Shown: piece by piece, positions 1 through 8,885 of the stretch
How the letters are laid out: every line of letters begins with the position of its first letter
Position numbering within the stretch: the first letter of the stretch is position 1
The notes under the pieces: generated by a model
What the model saw: the letters and a program-made list of their open reading frames with translations, nothing else
Database searches by the model: none
Told to the model about the DNA's origin: nothing
Translations under genes and position numbers: made by a program
Assembly (NCBI RefSeq): GCF_014205225.1
Contig: NZ_JACHNB010000001.1
Span: 682,001-746,000 of the forward strand
DNA length: 64,000 nt
DNA from: Actinoplanes octamycinicus
Lineage (GTDB): Bacteria > Actinomycetota > Actinomycetes > Mycobacteriales > Micromonosporaceae
Reading direction: 5' to 3'

Positions 1-342
1 ACCGAGGGCACCACTCCGGACTACCGGTTCTCGCTGGCCAACGAACGGACCTTCCTGGCCTGGATCCGCACCGGGCTGGCGCTGATCGCCGGCGGGCTGG
101 CCTGCGCCCAGTTCCTGCCGCCGCTGCCGATCGCCCGGTTGCGCGAGATCATCGCGATCGCGCTGCTGGTGCTCGGCGGCGGCGTCGCCCTGCGGGCGGT
201 GGATCACTGGGCCCGGGCCGAGCGGGCCATGCGGCTCGGCGTCGACCTGCCCCGCTCCCGGTTCCCGGCGATCCTGGCGATCGCCGTGGCGCTCGGCGCG
301 GTGGTGCTGGTCGGCACGGTCCTCTACCGGATGGTCACGTGA
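1..342 (+). CDS. DUF202 (YidH-type) membrane protein, 5' partial
   Basis: The frame is open from the first base, so the start lies outside the window; 113 codons are visible before TGA. The motif NERTFLAWIRTGLALIAGG is the signature of the DUF202 family of small inner-membrane proteins of unknown biochemical role. Three hydrophobic segments follow (about residues 26-40, 46-60, 90-110 of the visible part), as expected for the family. The stop overlaps the GTG start of the next gene, which encodes a second DUF202 protein, so the two are probably co-translated. Confidence 0.85.
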   Translation, partial: TEGTTPDYRFSLANERTFLAWIRTGLALIAGGLACAQFLPPLPIARLREIIAIALLVLGGGVALRAVDHWARAERAMRLGVDLPRSRFPAILAIAVALGAVVLVGTVLYRMVT

Positions 343-644
343 CCGCCCGTGATCCCGGAGCCTCGCCGGAACGCACCCGGTTGGCCTGGCGGCGCACCGG
401 CCTGTCCGCGGCCGCGGTGGCGCTGCTCGCCGCCCGCCCCGCGTTCCACCCCGGCGCCGGCCCGGCCGAGTGGCTGATCGCCGCCGCCGCGATGGGCGGC
501 TGGGCCGCGCTGGCCGCCCTCGCCCTGCACCGCGCGCCCGGCCTGCGGGCCCGGCCGCCCCACCCGGCGCCCCGCTCGATCCGGGCCTACGCGCTGATCA
601 CCGCGGCGCTCGCGGTCATCGGCGGGCTGGTTGTCATGCTCTGA
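339..644 (+). CDS. DUF202 family membrane protein
   Basis: A 101-residue protein with GTG start overlapping the upstream stop as GTGA. The N-terminus carries the divergent DUF202 signature ERTRLAWRRTGLSAA, followed by three predicted membrane segments (about 20-35, 43-62, 80-100). It pairs with the preceding DUF202 gene. Two adjacent DUF202 genes, one canonical and one more diverged, are common in actinobacteria. No biochemical function is established, and I infer only a small membrane complex. Confidence 0.8.
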   Translation: MTARDPGASPERTRLAWRRTGLSAAAVALLAARPAFHPGAGPAEWLIAAAAMGGWAALAALALHRAPGLRARPPHPAPRSIRAYALITAALAVIGGLVVML

Positions 645-682
645 TCGTCGCCAGAGGCCCGCGGGCGGGGCATCATTGCCCC

Positions 683-1015
683 ATGGTCCGGTTGTTCATC
701 TTCGTGGCCGCGGTCGCGCTGGTCCTGCTGATCCTTGCGCTCATCGCCTGCCTGTCGGCGGAGCGTGTGCGGGTCATGCCGCGACTGCTCTGGGTCCTGG
801 TCGTGCTGTTCCTCCCGCTGGCCGGGCCGATCGCCTACTTCCTGTGGGGCCGCCCGGTGAGCCGGCCGGCCCGCCGCAGGGCCGCTCGCCCGTCCGCGCC
901 GGACGACGATCCGGACTTCCTGCGCTCGATGGACACCGAGCAGTCCCGCCGGGACCGGGAGATGCTCGCCCGGTGGGAGCGCGAGCTGCGGGAGAACGAC
1001 GAGCAGCAGCCGTGA
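683..1015 (+). CDS. PLDc_N-domain small membrane protein
   Basis: A 110-residue protein. Two hydrophobic helices (about residues 3-22 and 31-52) are followed by a charged cytoplasmic tail rich in Arg, Asp and Glu. The stretch LLWVLVVLFLPLAGPIAYFL with a Gly-Arg after it matches the PLDc_N (phospholipase D-nuclease N-terminal) membrane module that occurs alone in many actinobacterial proteins. The ATG at 683 is chosen because the longer upstream frame is a shadow of the DUF202 gene. No catalytic phospholipase motif is present, so it should not be called an enzyme. Confidence 0.8.
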   Translation: MVRLFIFVAAVALVLLILALIACLSAERVRVMPRLLWVLVVLFLPLAGPIAYFLWGRPVSRPARRRAARPSAPDDDPDFLRSMDTEQSRRDREMLARWERELRENDEQQP

Positions 1016-1034
1016 CTTTGTGCAGATGGCGTAA

Positions 1035-2642
1035 TCAGGCCAGGACGGAGCTGCGCGGGTAGGCGTCGGCCGGATCGGTCAGCACGTTGACCAGATAGGG
1101 CACCCCGGCGTCGAAGGCCCGCCGCAGCGCCGCCCCGACCTCGGACGCCTTCGCCACCGTCTCCCCCGCCCCGCCCAGCGCCCGGACCACCTCGTCGTAC
1201 CGGATCCCCGGCTGCAGGTCGGCCGCCACGTCGAAGCCGTACATCGCCCGCATCGGGTGTTTCTCCAGGCCCCACATGCCGTTGTTGCCGACCACCAGCA
1301 CCACCGGCAGCCCCTGGCGGACCAGCGACTCCACGTCCATCAGCGAGAACCCGGCCGCGCCGTCGCCGAGCAGCACGCAGATCTGCCGGCCCGGATGGGT
1401 CACCCGGGCGCCCATCGCATAGCCCAGGCCGGTCCCCAGACACCCGTACGGCCCCGGGTCGAGCCAGGTGCCCGGCTGAGCCGGCTCCAGGAACCGCCCG
1501 GCGTAGGAGACGAAGTCCCCACCGTCACCGATGGTCACGGCGTCCGGCGCGAGGATCCGGCGCAACTCGCCGTAGACCCGGGCCGGCTTGATCGGATCGC
1601 TCTCGGCGGCCATCAGCTCGGCGTCGCGGACCCGGGCGGCGTCCTCGGCGACCCGCAGCCCGGCGATCCACTCCGCGTGGTCCGCGCCGGACGCGGCCAG
1701 CCCGGCGAGCGTGGCCCGCAGGTCGCCGGCCGGGGAGACCGCCGGGGTGACGTGGGTGGCCCGCTGCCCGGCCGCGTCGACCACGTGCACCACCCGGGCC
1801 GCGCCGAAGTCGCCGAAGCCCAGCCGGAAGTCCAGCGGGGTGCCCACGACGGCGACCACGTCGGCCTGGGCGAGCGCGACCCGGCGGGCCCGGGAGAAGG
1901 CCAGCGGATGCCCGGGCGGCAGCGCGCCGCGGCCCATCCCGTTGGTGAAGACCGGCACCTGCAACGCCTCCGCGGCGGCCCGCAGCTCGGCGATCGCGTC
2001 GCCGGCCCAGACGTCCGAACCGGCCACGATCACCGGGCGGGCCGCGTCGCGCAGCAGGACGGCGGCCCGGCGCACCTCGTCCGGGTCGGGCTCGACGACC
2101 GGGATCGCCGGGACGCCGGGGACGGCCGCCGCCGAGGTGGAGAAGATCACGTCGAGCGGGAGGTCGAGGAAGGCCGGGCCGCGGTGCGGGGTGAGCGCGG
2201 CGGTCAGCGCCGCGCCGATCTGCCCGGGGATCTCGGCGGTGTCGGTGACCGTGGCGGCGTACCTGGTCACCGGGGCGACCAGCGGGACGTGGTCGAGCTC
2301 CTGCAGGCTGCCCGCGCCCCAGCGGAAGGCCGGCGCCCGGCCGCCGAGCACCAGCACCGGGGAGCCGTTGAAGTGCGCGCTGGTCAGGCCGGAGATGCCG
2401 TTGGTCACCCCGGGCCCGGCGGTGAGCACGGCCAGGCCGGGCCGGCGCTGCAGCTTGGCCACCGCCTCGGCGGCGAACACCGCGGACTGCTCGTGCCGGA
2501 CGTCGTACAGCCCGAAGCCGGACTCGTGGGCGGCCGCGTAGAGCGGGAAGACGTGCCCGCCGGAGAGGGTGAACATCTCGGTCACCCCGAACGCCCGGAG
2601 CGCGGCCAGCGCCAGCTCCCCGCCGTGCCCCTCGATCGGCAT
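1035..2642 (-). CDS. thiamine-diphosphate enzyme, IlvG/acetolactate synthase-like
   Basis: A 535-residue ThDP enzyme of the acetolactate synthase fold. The N-terminal Pyr domain has the activating glutamate in RHEQ (E51). The central domain resembles the FAD/ADP-binding part of AHAS-type enzymes, and the C-terminal PP domain has the ThDP-Mg motif from GDG (426-428) to NN (453-454). The sequence around GSLQELDHVPLVAPV looks like mycobacterial IlvG, a catalytic paralogue without a regulatory subunit, rather than the biosynthetic IlvB. Its substrate is unknown; a 2-hydroxyacyl-CoA lyase role is also possible. ATG 2642 is preferred over GTG 2648 because the GTG lies inside the AAGG ribosome site. 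It starts 15 nt after the Hsp70-like gene, so the two form an operon. Confidence 0.85.
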   Translation of the reverse strand: MPIEGHGGELALAALRAFGVTEMFTLSGGHVFPLYAAAHESGFGLYDVRHEQSAVFAAEAVAKLQRRPGLAVLTAGPGVTNGISGLTSAHFNGSPVLVLGGRAPAFRWGAGSLQELDHVPLVAPVTRYAATVTDTAEIPGQIGAALTAALTPHRGPAFLDLPLDVIFSTSAAAVPGVPAIPVVEPDPDEVRRAAVLLRDAARPVIVAGSDVWAGDAIAELRAAAEALQVPVFTNGMGRGALPPGHPLAFSRARRVALAQADVVAVVGTPLDFRLGFGDFGAARVVHVVDAAGQRATHVTPAVSPAGDLRATLAGLAASGADHAEWIAGLRVAEDAARVRDAELMAAESDPIKPARVYGELRRILAPDAVTIGDGGDFVSYAGRFLEPAQPGTWLDPGPYGCLGTGLGYAMGARVTHPGRQICVLLGDGAAGFSLMDVESLVRQGLPVVLVVGNNGMWGLEKHPMRAMYGFDVAADLQPGIRYDEVVRALGGAGETVAKASEVGAALRRAFDAGVPYLVNVLTDPADAYPRSSVLA

Positions 2643-2657
2643 GCTCACCTTCCGCGT

Positions 2658-4658
2658 CTACAGGTGCACCAGGCTCGCGATCTGCTTGAACACGTCGACG
2701 GCGTCCTCCTGCCAGGTGCCGGGGTTGCCGTAGCCGTACGCCACGATCAGCGCGGCCACCGGCACGCAGATCATCGTGAGCAGGCTCAGCAGCACCTGGA
2801 AGAAGCGCAGCAGCCGGCTCCGGCGCCGTTTCGGCTTCGCCTTCTTCTGCTGCTTGACCTGCGGCGGCGCGGATTTCGGCGGCTTCCGCGCCGGTTGCTG
2901 CGGCACGCTCGGCGGGCGCGGCGCGGCGACCACGGCCCGCCCGGAGACCGGGCGCGCCGACCCGGTGACCGGGGAGACCGGGCGGGCATGCGCCACCACC
3001 GGGTTCGCCGGCCGGTTCGAGGTGGTCTTCGGTCCGGGTTTCTCTCCGCGTACGGCCGGGGTGCGCACCTCGTGGTGGGGTGGGCTGGTCGGCATCGTCG
3101 CGTCCGGATCGTGCCGCCAGTGCGGCGGCTCGGCGTCCGGCCACGGGTCGACCGGCGGCCGCATGTGCGGCGGGACCACCAGCTCCGGGCGGATCTCGGT
3201 CTCCCGGTCGTCCACGCTGGGCTGCGGGCCGGACCGGGCCGCCGGCTGGTCGGGCTCGGCGGTGGTCCGCTCCGGCGCCGGACCGGCGGCGGCCGGCAGC
3301 GGACCGGCGGCGGCGCCCGGCACCCGGGCCGGCAGGGCCGACCCGGCCGCCTCCGGGATCGACTGCGCCGCGACCGGCTGGGTCATCACCGGCAGCTCCG
3401 GCTCGGCCGTCACCTCCGGTTGCGCCGGCTGCTCCGGTCTCTCCCGCGCGGACGGCGTCGTCGGCTCGCCGAACTCCGGCACCGACGGCGACCCGAACTC
3501 CGGCGATGACGGCGACCCGAACTCCGGCAACGACTGCGACGGCAGCCGCAGCTCGGCGGTCGGCCCGGGCGCGGCCGGCTCGGACGCCAGCAGCGCCGCC
3601 CCGGCCAGGATGCTGCCCTCGGCCACCACCAGCTCGGGCTGCTCGATCACCACCGGCGGCTCGCCCAGCTCCCGGTGCAGCAGCGTGGCCATCAGCGGGA
3701 TCCGGCTCGCCCCGCCGACCAGGAAGACCCCGGCCAGCCGCCCCTCCGGCAGGTCGGCGAAGGTCAGCAGGTTCCGGGTGATCCGGACGGTCTGCTCCAG
3801 CACCGGGCGGGCGACCTGCTCCAGCTCGTCGCGGGTCAGGTGCACCTCGGTGTCCAGCAGCGGCACCACGAAGTCGGCGGCCTGGGCCCGGGACAGCCGC
3901 TCCTTGGCGATCCGCACGTCGTCCCAGAGCTGCCGGCGGGCCCGGCGCTCCTCGACCGTGGACGGCTCCAGCAGCCGCTGCCACGCGTCCGTCCGCAGGT
4001 GCTCGACCAGGGCCGCGTCCACGTCCAGGCCACCCAGGTCGTCCCGCCCGTCGACGGCGAGCACCTCGAAGCCGGTGGCGGTGCGGGAGACCAGGCTGGC
4101 GTCGAAGGTGCCGGCGCCGAAGTCGTGCACCATCAGCACCGAGCCGATCGGCACGTCGCGGCCGAGCACCTCGGCGAAGTAGGTGGCCGCCGCGACCGGC
4201 TCGGCGACCAGCCGGGCGCCGGACAGCCCGGCCCGGGCGGCCGCCTCGGCGAGCAGCGTGCGCCGGGTCGCGCCCCAGGTCGCCGGGCAGGTCAGCGTGG
4301 TCTCCGGCCGGTACGGCCCGACCGCCCGGTGCCACTCCTCGACCACCCGGGCGAGCACCCCGGTGATCAGGTCGACGACGTCGAACTCCTGCTCGCCGAG
4401 CAGGACCAGGCCGTCGTCGACCCGGCGTTTCGGGTTCGGCTCGAAGCGGGCCGGCTCCAGCCGGGCGCTGTGCACCGCGTCCCGGCCGACCAGCAGGTTG
4501 CCCTCCGCGTCGGCGTAGACCGCGGACGGCAGCAGCGGCGAGCCGTCGACCAGGATCGGCCGGGCACGTCCGTCCGGCCACCGCGCGACGGCGACGGTGT
4601 TGGAGGTGCCGAAGTCGATGCCGAGGGCATACTTCGGACCACCCTGGTCGATGGACAT
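2658..4658 (-). CDS. Hsp70-like protein with C-terminal membrane anchor
   Basis: A 666-residue protein. Residues 1-360 form an actin/Hsp70-type ATPase: phosphate-1 loop GIDFGTSNT (13-21), phosphate-2 loop DFGAGTFD (179-186) and adenosine motif FLVGGASRI (312-320). No canonical DnaK substrate-binding domain follows. Residues about 365-600 are a Pro/Ala/Glu-rich linker with three copies of PEFGxPxxP (378-398), then a basic stretch and a hydrophobic helix (about 616-642) with a short tail. The layout suggests a membrane-tethered ATPase with an extended linker and not a cytosolic foldase. It lies between an enoyl-CoA hydratase (41 nt upstream) and a ThDP enzyme (15 nt downstream) on the same strand. 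Client or partner is unknown. Confidence 0.85.
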   Translation of the reverse strand: MSIDQGGPKYALGIDFGTSNTVAVARWPDGRARPILVDGSPLLPSAVYADAEGNLLVGRDAVHSARLEPARFEPNPKRRVDDGLVLLGEQEFDVVDLITGVLARVVEEWHRAVGPYRPETTLTCPATWGATRRTLLAEAAARAGLSGARLVAEPVAAATYFAEVLGRDVPIGSVLMVHDFGAGTFDASLVSRTATGFEVLAVDGRDDLGGLDVDAALVEHLRTDAWQRLLEPSTVEERRARRQLWDDVRIAKERLSRAQAADFVVPLLDTEVHLTRDELEQVARPVLEQTVRITRNLLTFADLPEGRLAGVFLVGGASRIPLMATLLHRELGEPPVVIEQPELVVAEGSILAGAALLASEPAAPGPTAELRLPSQSLPEFGSPSSPEFGSPSVPEFGEPTTPSARERPEQPAQPEVTAEPELPVMTQPVAAQSIPEAAGSALPARVPGAAAGPLPAAAGPAPERTTAEPDQPAARSGPQPSVDDRETEIRPELVVPPHMRPPVDPWPDAEPPHWRHDPDATMPTSPPHHEVRTPAVRGEKPGPKTTSNRPANPVVAHARPVSPVTGSARPVSGRAVVAAPRPPSVPQQPARKPPKSAPPQVKQQKKAKPKRRRSRLLRFFQVLLSLLTMICVPVAALIVAYGYGNPGTWQEDAVDVFKQIASLVHL

Positions 4659-4699
4659 GTCGGCAGTCTAGGCGGTCCCTGTGCGAGGTAGGGCCGCCG

Positions 4700-5473
4700 T
4701 CACTGTCCGGTGAACTCGGGCTTCCGCTTCTCGACGAAAGCGGTGGTGCCCTCCACCCGATCGTCGGTGGCGAACAGACCGGCGAACAGGTGCGACTCCA
4801 GCGCCAGGCCGGACGCCAGGTCCATGCTGAGCCCCGCGTCGATGGCTTGCTTGGCGGCACGCAACGCCAGCGCCGGGCCGGTCACGAACGGGCGGACCAG
4901 CTCGACGGCGGTCTCGTAGACCCGGTCGGCCGGGACCACCCGGTCGGCGAGCCCGATCCGCTCCGCCTCGGCGGCGTCCACCATCCGGCCGGAGAAGATC
5001 AGCTCCTTGGCCCGGGCCGGGCCGATCAGCCGGGCCAGCCGCTGGGTGCCGCCGGCGCCCGGGATCAGGCCCAGCTTGATCTCCGGCTGGCCGAGCTTGG
5101 CGTCCTCGGCGACCACCCGCCAGTCGCAGGCCAGGGCCAGCTCGCAGCCGCCGCCCAGGGCGAACCTGGTGATCGCCGCCACCACCGGCTTGGGGATCCG
5201 GGCCACCGCGTCGATCGCCCCGGTGAGCGCCGAGGCGCGGGCCACCATGTCCGGGTAGCTGATCGTGGCGAAGTCGCGGATGTCGGCGCCGGCCGCGAAC
5301 ACCGCCGGGCCGCCCCAGACGATCACGGCGCGGATCGCCGGGTCGCCGGCCGCGGCCGTGGCGGCCTCCCGCAGCTCGTCCTGGACCTGGACGTTCAGCG
5401 CGTTCATCGGGGGTCGTTCGAGCCGGATCGTGCCGATCCCGTCCGCGATCTCCAGCCGTACGAACTCGCCCAC
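4700..5473 (-). CDS. enoyl-CoA hydratase/isomerase family protein
   Basis: A 257-residue crotonase-fold enzyme. The oxyanion-hole segments are GPAVFAAGADIRDF and ALGGGCELALACDW, and glutamates expected for hydration are present downstream (GQPEIKLGLIPGAGGTQRL). It would hydrate 2-enoyl-CoA thioesters to 3-hydroxyacyl-CoA in beta-oxidation or a related acyl-CoA route. The start is GTG 5473: a GGAGG lies five bases upstream, while the longer reading frame upstream has no ribosome site. It heads a minus-strand run with the Hsp70-like and ThDP genes. Exact chain-length preference cannot be read from sequence. Confidence 0.9.
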   Translation of the reverse strand: MGEFVRLEIADGIGTIRLERPPMNALNVQVQDELREAATAAAGDPAIRAVIVWGGPAVFAAGADIRDFATISYPDMVARASALTGAIDAVARIPKPVVAAITRFALGGGCELALACDWRVVAEDAKLGQPEIKLGLIPGAGGTQRLARLIGPARAKELIFSGRMVDAAEAERIGLADRVVPADRVYETAVELVRPFVTGPALALRAAKQAIDAGLSMDLASGLALESHLFAGLFATDDRVEGTTAFVEKRKPEFTGQ

Positions 5474-5549
5474 GCCGACCTCCGTTGGTTGCCGTTTCGG
5501 GGCCAGCCTACGACGGGTACCACTAGATTGGTTCCCCTGGGGAGGCAAG

Positions 5550-6011
5550 ATGACCACGTACTACCGGGATCCGGACGTACTGATCACTTCGTCCGGGATC
5601 CATATGAACGGCCGCGATTTCCGGCTGCCCGAGCTGCTCCAGGTGTGGCACACCAAGGGCGCCCGGTCCTGGTCGGTGATCGCCAAGCGGGGCGCGCTCG
5701 GCCTGGCCATCCTGATGCCGCTCGTGGTCGGGGCGCTCGCCGTCGGGCTGGCGCTGCTCCTCGACCTCAGCACGGCGAACACCATCGCGCTGGTGATCGG
5801 CGGGCTGCTGATCGGGCTGGCCGTGGTGCCGGCCGCCGACCTGGTGCTGGAGCGGGTCGACCGGTCCTACGACCTCGGCAGCCGGACCATCGAGATCTGG
5901 GGCCGGGTGCGCGGCGGCGAGGTGCTGCTGCTGCGGACCACGAACGCGCAACGGTTCGGCCGGATCTACCGCGCCCTGCAGCGGGCCATGGAGCCGGCGA
6001 TCCGGCGTTGA
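5550..6011 (+). CDS. DUF6232-like membrane protein
   Basis: A 153-residue protein of the short actinobacterial family that begins with a Tyr-rich strand (TTYYRDPDVLITSSGIHM), a Trp-containing segment (QVWHTKGARSW), two membrane helices (about 56-78, 84-104) and a C-terminal soluble tail. GGGGAGG sits just upstream of ATG 5550. It diverges from the enoyl-CoA hydratase gene, so 5474-5549 holds both promoters. Function is unknown. Family assignment is from memory of the characteristic N-terminus. Confidence 0.7.
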   Translation: MTTYYRDPDVLITSSGIHMNGRDFRLPELLQVWHTKGARSWSVIAKRGALGLAILMPLVVGALAVGLALLLDLSTANTIALVIGGLLIGLAVVPAADLVLERVDRSYDLGSRTIEIWGRVRGGEVLLLRTTNAQRFGRIYRALQRAMEPAIRR

Positions 6012-6028
6012 CTGGTTAGAGTGCCCGG

Positions 6029-6382
6029 ATGAAAAAGGATGCCGCGGCGCTGGCCGGGTTGCTCACCACGACGGGCGTGCTGCACTTCGTGGCGCCGAAG
6101 CCGTTCGACGCGATCGTGCCGGGCGGGTTGCCCGGGCCGGCGCGGCGTTGGACGTACCTCAGCGGGGTCGCCGAATTGGCCGTGGCCGCGGCCGTCGCGC
6201 ATCCCCGCACCCGGAAGGCCGGCGGCTTGGCCGCCGCCGCGCTGTTCGCGGCGGTCTTCCCGGCCAACGTGAAGATGGCCTGGGACTGGCGGCACGCCCC
6301 GCCCGCCAAGCGCGCCGTCGCCTTCGGCCGCCTGCCGCTGCAGGCTCCCCTGATCGCCTGGGCGCTCCGCGTTTCTCGCTGA
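6029..6382 (+). CDS. DoxX-like small membrane protein
   Basis: A 117-residue protein with four hydrophobic segments and the pattern of DoxX/MauE-like proteins: an N-terminal helix ending in VLHFVAPKPFDAIVP, then YLSGVAELAVAAAV and a third helix ending NVKMAWDWR. DoxX relatives have been linked to redox or membrane functions, but this short version has no defined activity. ATG 6029 lies 17 nt after the preceding stop, so the two genes are probably co-transcribed. Confidence 0.7.
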   Translation: MKKDAAALAGLLTTTGVLHFVAPKPFDAIVPGGLPGPARRWTYLSGVAELAVAAAVAHPRTRKAGGLAAAALFAAVFPANVKMAWDWRHAPPAKRAVAFGRLPLQAPLIAWALRVSR

Positions 6383-6426
6383 TTCGTCGTAAAAGCCGGA
6401 CGAAATTCGGCACGATCAGAAACACC

Positions 6427-6969
6427 ATGAGAGCGACCCGGGTACGGCCCACCGGCATCGAGCGGACCTTCGGCGACCACGAGATGATCGTCACGAAGAC
6501 CGATCCGCGCGGCGTGATCACCTACGCCAACGACGTCTTCCTGCGGGTGTCCGCGCTGCCCGAGGCCGAGGCGGTCGGCCAGCCGCACAACCTGATCCGG
6601 CACCCGGACATGCCGCGCGCGGTGTTCAAGCTGCTCTGGGACGTGCTCGCGGAGCAGCGCGAGATCTTCGCCTACGTGCTGAACCTGGCCGCCGACGGCG
6701 CGCACTACTGGGTCCTGGCGCACGTCACGCCGAGTTACGACGCCGGCGGCCGGGTGGTCGGCTACCACTCCAACCGGCGCCGCCCGAGCCCGTCCGCGGT
6801 AGCCGCGGTCAGCGACCTGTATGCGAGCCTGCGCGCCGTGGAGGCCCGGCACAGCCACACCCCGGACGCGGTCGCGGCCGGCTACCAGGCGCTTCAGGAC
6901 ACCCTGGCCGACCGCGGCATGGACTACGACGAGCTGGTGTGGTCGCTGACCAACGGGGGCGACCGGTGA
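6427..6969 (+). CDS. PAS-domain sensor protein, Aer-like
   Basis: A 180-residue soluble protein. Residues 15-120 form a PAS domain of the aerotaxis-receptor type: [12 protein letters not shown], then the Aer-like [20 protein letters not shown], and [15 protein letters not shown] with VVGYHSNRR. The C-terminal 60 residues are helical ([12 protein letters not shown]...). There is no membrane segment and no signalling domain. Its stop overlaps the GTG start of a chemotaxis transducer as GTGA, so the pair together supplies what a single Aer-like receptor has: the sensor here and the output next door. The bound ligand (FAD, haem or none) cannot be told. Confidence 0.85.
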   Translation: MRATRVRPTGIERTFGDHEMIVTKTDPRGVITYANDVFLRVSALPEAEAVGQPHNLIRHPDMPRAVFKLLWDVLAEQREIFAYVLNLAADGAHYWVLAHVTPSYDAGGRVVGYHSNRRRPSPSAVAAVSDLYASLRAVEARHSHTPDAVAAGYQALQDTLADRGMDYDELVWSLTNGGDR

Positions 6970-7859
6970 GGCCGGCGGCCGACCCGCTGGTCACCATCGC
7001 CGAGGTCTGCCGGCGGATGACCGCCGGTGACTTCGAGGCGCGGCTGCCCCCGATCGGCGACACCGAGGCCGCGCTGGCCGCCCGGACCGCGGTGAACGGC
7101 CTGCTGGACCGGCTGGACGCGTTCGCCCGGGAGGCCGGCGCCGCCTCCGCCGCGGCCGCCGCCGGCCGCTTCCACCGGCGGTTCCTGACCACCGGGCTGC
7201 AGGGCACGTTCCGGCTGGCCGCCGAGCAGATCAACGAGTCGGTGACCGCGATGCGCCGCAACGCCGACCAGATCGCCGCGGCCACCCGCGCCCGGCACGC
7301 CCTGGCCGACGAGCTGGAATCCGCGGTGCTGACCGTTTCCGAGCAGGTGGCGACGGCGGCCACCGAGATGGGCGCGTCGGCGAACGGGCTGGCCAGCTTC
7401 GCCCGGGGCGCGGTCGCCGACGCCGAGCGCGGGCTGGGCACGGTCACCTCGCTGCGCAGCGCGTCCGAGGAGATCCGGCACGCCGTCGACCTGATCAACC
7501 AGGTCGCCTCGCAGACCCGCCTGCTGGCGCTGAACGCGACCATCGAGGCGGCCCGGGCCGGCGAGGCGGGCCGCGGCTTCAGCGTGGTGGCCAACGAGGT
7601 GAAGACCCTCGCGAACGAGACCAGCGCGTCCAGCGAGGAGATCATGGGGCAGGTCAACACGGTGCAGCAGACCGCGGCCGAGGCGGTCGGCGTGCTGGAG
7701 GCGGTGAGCCGCAGCTTCCGCGAGATCAACAACCTGATCGACGGCATCGCGGTCGCGGTGGACGGCGGCGGCGCGGCCGGCACCACCGGGTTGTCGCAGC
7801 TGGCCGAGGTGTTACGCGCCGAGGTCACGCGTTTCTTGACGACCGCACGACAATCCTGA
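6966..7859 (+). CDS. soluble methyl-accepting chemotaxis protein
   Basis: A 297-residue protein whose C-terminal half is an MCP signalling coiled coil. The hairpin tip reads [20 protein letters not shown] and continues [18 protein letters not shown], the region that binds CheA/CheW. The N-terminal 100 residues resemble HAMP/DHp-like helices ([19 protein letters not shown]). No transmembrane helix is present, so it is cytoplasmic. The GTG start at 6966 overlaps the PAS gene stop. No che genes are in the window. An MCP fits an actinomycete with flagellated spores, such as Actinoplanes. Confidence 0.9.
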   Translation: MRPAADPLVTIAEVCRRMTAGDFEARLPPIGDTEAALAARTAVNGLLDRLDAFAREAGAASAAAAAGRFHRRFLTTGLQGTFRLAAEQINESVTAMRRNADQIAAATRARHALADELESAVLTVSEQVATAATEMGASANGLASFARGAVADAERGLGTVTSLRSASEEIRHAVDLINQVASQTRLLALNATIEAARAGEAGRGFSVVANEVKTLANETSASSEEIMGQVNTVQQTAAEAVGVLEAVSRSFREINNLIDGIAVAVDGGGAAGTTGLSQLAEVLRAEVTRFLTTARQS

Positions 7860-7932
7860 AGATCTTCGTCTGCGCGCGTCCGCTTCGGTGCGGATCGCCT
7901 GCTCCCGCGCGGCCTTCATTGCCCGCGGGTGG

Positions 7933-8844
7933 TCACCGAAGATCAACCGCGAAGATCTCGTCGATCTCGTCGCGGGACGGGAGCGCGACACTGGCGCCGA
8001 CCTTGCGGACGCAGGCCGCCCCGGCCGCGTTCGCCCAGCGCACCGCCTCGATCAGGTCACGGCCCTCGGCCCAGGCCACGGCGAGCGCGCCGCAGAAGGC
8101 GTCACCGGCCGCCGTGGTGTCGGCGACCTCGACCCGATAGGCGGGCACCTGCACGTCCTGGCCGTCCCGGTCGGCATAGCGCGAGCCGTTGCCGCTGAGG
8201 GTCAGCACGACCCGGGGCACCAGGGCGAGCAGCGCCGCCATGTCCGAAGCTGATCCACCGGTGATGGCCCGCGCCTCGGTCTCGTTGACCACCAGCAGGT
8301 CGACCTGGTCGAGCAGGCCGGGCGGAAGGTCCATGGCCGGCGCGGCGTTCAAAATCGTCCGGGTTCCGGCGGCCCGGCCGGCGGTCAGCGCCGCGGCCAC
8401 CGTGGCCAGCGGGATCTCCTGCTGGCAGAGCAGCACGTCGGCGCCGGCGACGCAGGCCCGCTCCTCCTCGGTCAGCTCCAGGAACGTCCGGTTGGCGCCC
8501 GGGCTGACCAGGATCGAGTTCTCCCCGGCCCGGTCCACCATGATCACGGCGACCCCGGACGAGCCGTAGCTGGTCCGCAGGTGGGTGGTGTCGACGCCGG
8601 TCGCCGCCAGGCGCGAGCCCAGCGTCACCCCGAACGAGTCCGACCCGATCGCCCCCAGGAACGTCGTCGTGCCACCCGCCCGGGCGGCCGCGATCGCCTG
8701 GTTGGCGCCCTTGCCGCCCGGCGTCATCACGAAGTCGTCGCCGAGCACGGTCTCGCCCGGCCGGGGCAGCTTCTCGGCCAGCCCGACCAGGTCCATGTTC
8801 GCGCTGCCGACGACCGCGATCTTCGCTGTCCTCGAAGCGGGCAT
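7933..8844 (-). CDS. rbsK: ribokinase (PfkB family)
   Basis: A 303-residue PfkB-family sugar kinase. It has the N-terminal GSANMDLV and substrate-binding GGKGANQAIAAARAG (43-57) motifs, NETE before the nucleotide site, and the anion hole with catalytic base DTTAAGD (242-248, base D248; the usual sequence is DTTGAGD). It phosphorylates ribose or a related furanose with ATP. It follows the ABC ATPase gene on the same strand, but the 121 nt between them consist of 40-bp direct repeats that duplicate the first codons of this gene and form two mini-ORFs (see those entries). Ribokinase is the best call; another PfkB sugar kinase is possible. Confidence 0.88.
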   Translation of the reverse strand: MPASRTAKIAVVGSANMDLVGLAEKLPRPGETVLGDDFVMTPGGKGANQAIAAARAGGTTTFLGAIGSDSFGVTLGSRLAATGVDTTHLRTSYGSSGVAVIMVDRAGENSILVSPGANRTFLELTEEERACVAGADVLLCQQEIPLATVAAALTAGRAAGTRTILNAAPAMDLPPGLLDQVDLLVVNETEARAITGGSASDMAALLALVPRVVLTLSGNGSRYADRDGQDVQVPAYRVEVADTTAAGDAFCGALAVAWAEGRDLIEAVRWANAAGAACVRKVGASVALPSRDEIDEIFAVDLR

Positions 8845-8845
8845 C

Positions 8846-8884
8846 TCAGGCCGCCTTCTTTTTCGCTTTCGTCGGCGCGGGCAT
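8846..8884 (-). CDS. leader mini-ORF B (12 codons) before rbsK
   Basis: ATG to TGA encodes MPAPTKAKKKAA, close in sequence to mini-ORF A and to the rbsK N-terminus MPASRTAK. The TGA is separated from the rbsK ATG (8844) by one G, a spacing suited to termination-reinitiation. AGAAGG within it can serve as the rbsK ribosome site. Whether it is translated is unproven. Confidence 0.45.
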   Translation of the reverse strand: MPAPTKAKKKAA

Positions 8885-8885
8885 C

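Noticed and set aside
1525..4860. 1111-codon minus-strand frame across the ThDP and Hsp70-like genes
   Set aside because: It is an alternate frame of two well-supported genes, with Arg/Ala/Gly low-complexity composition.
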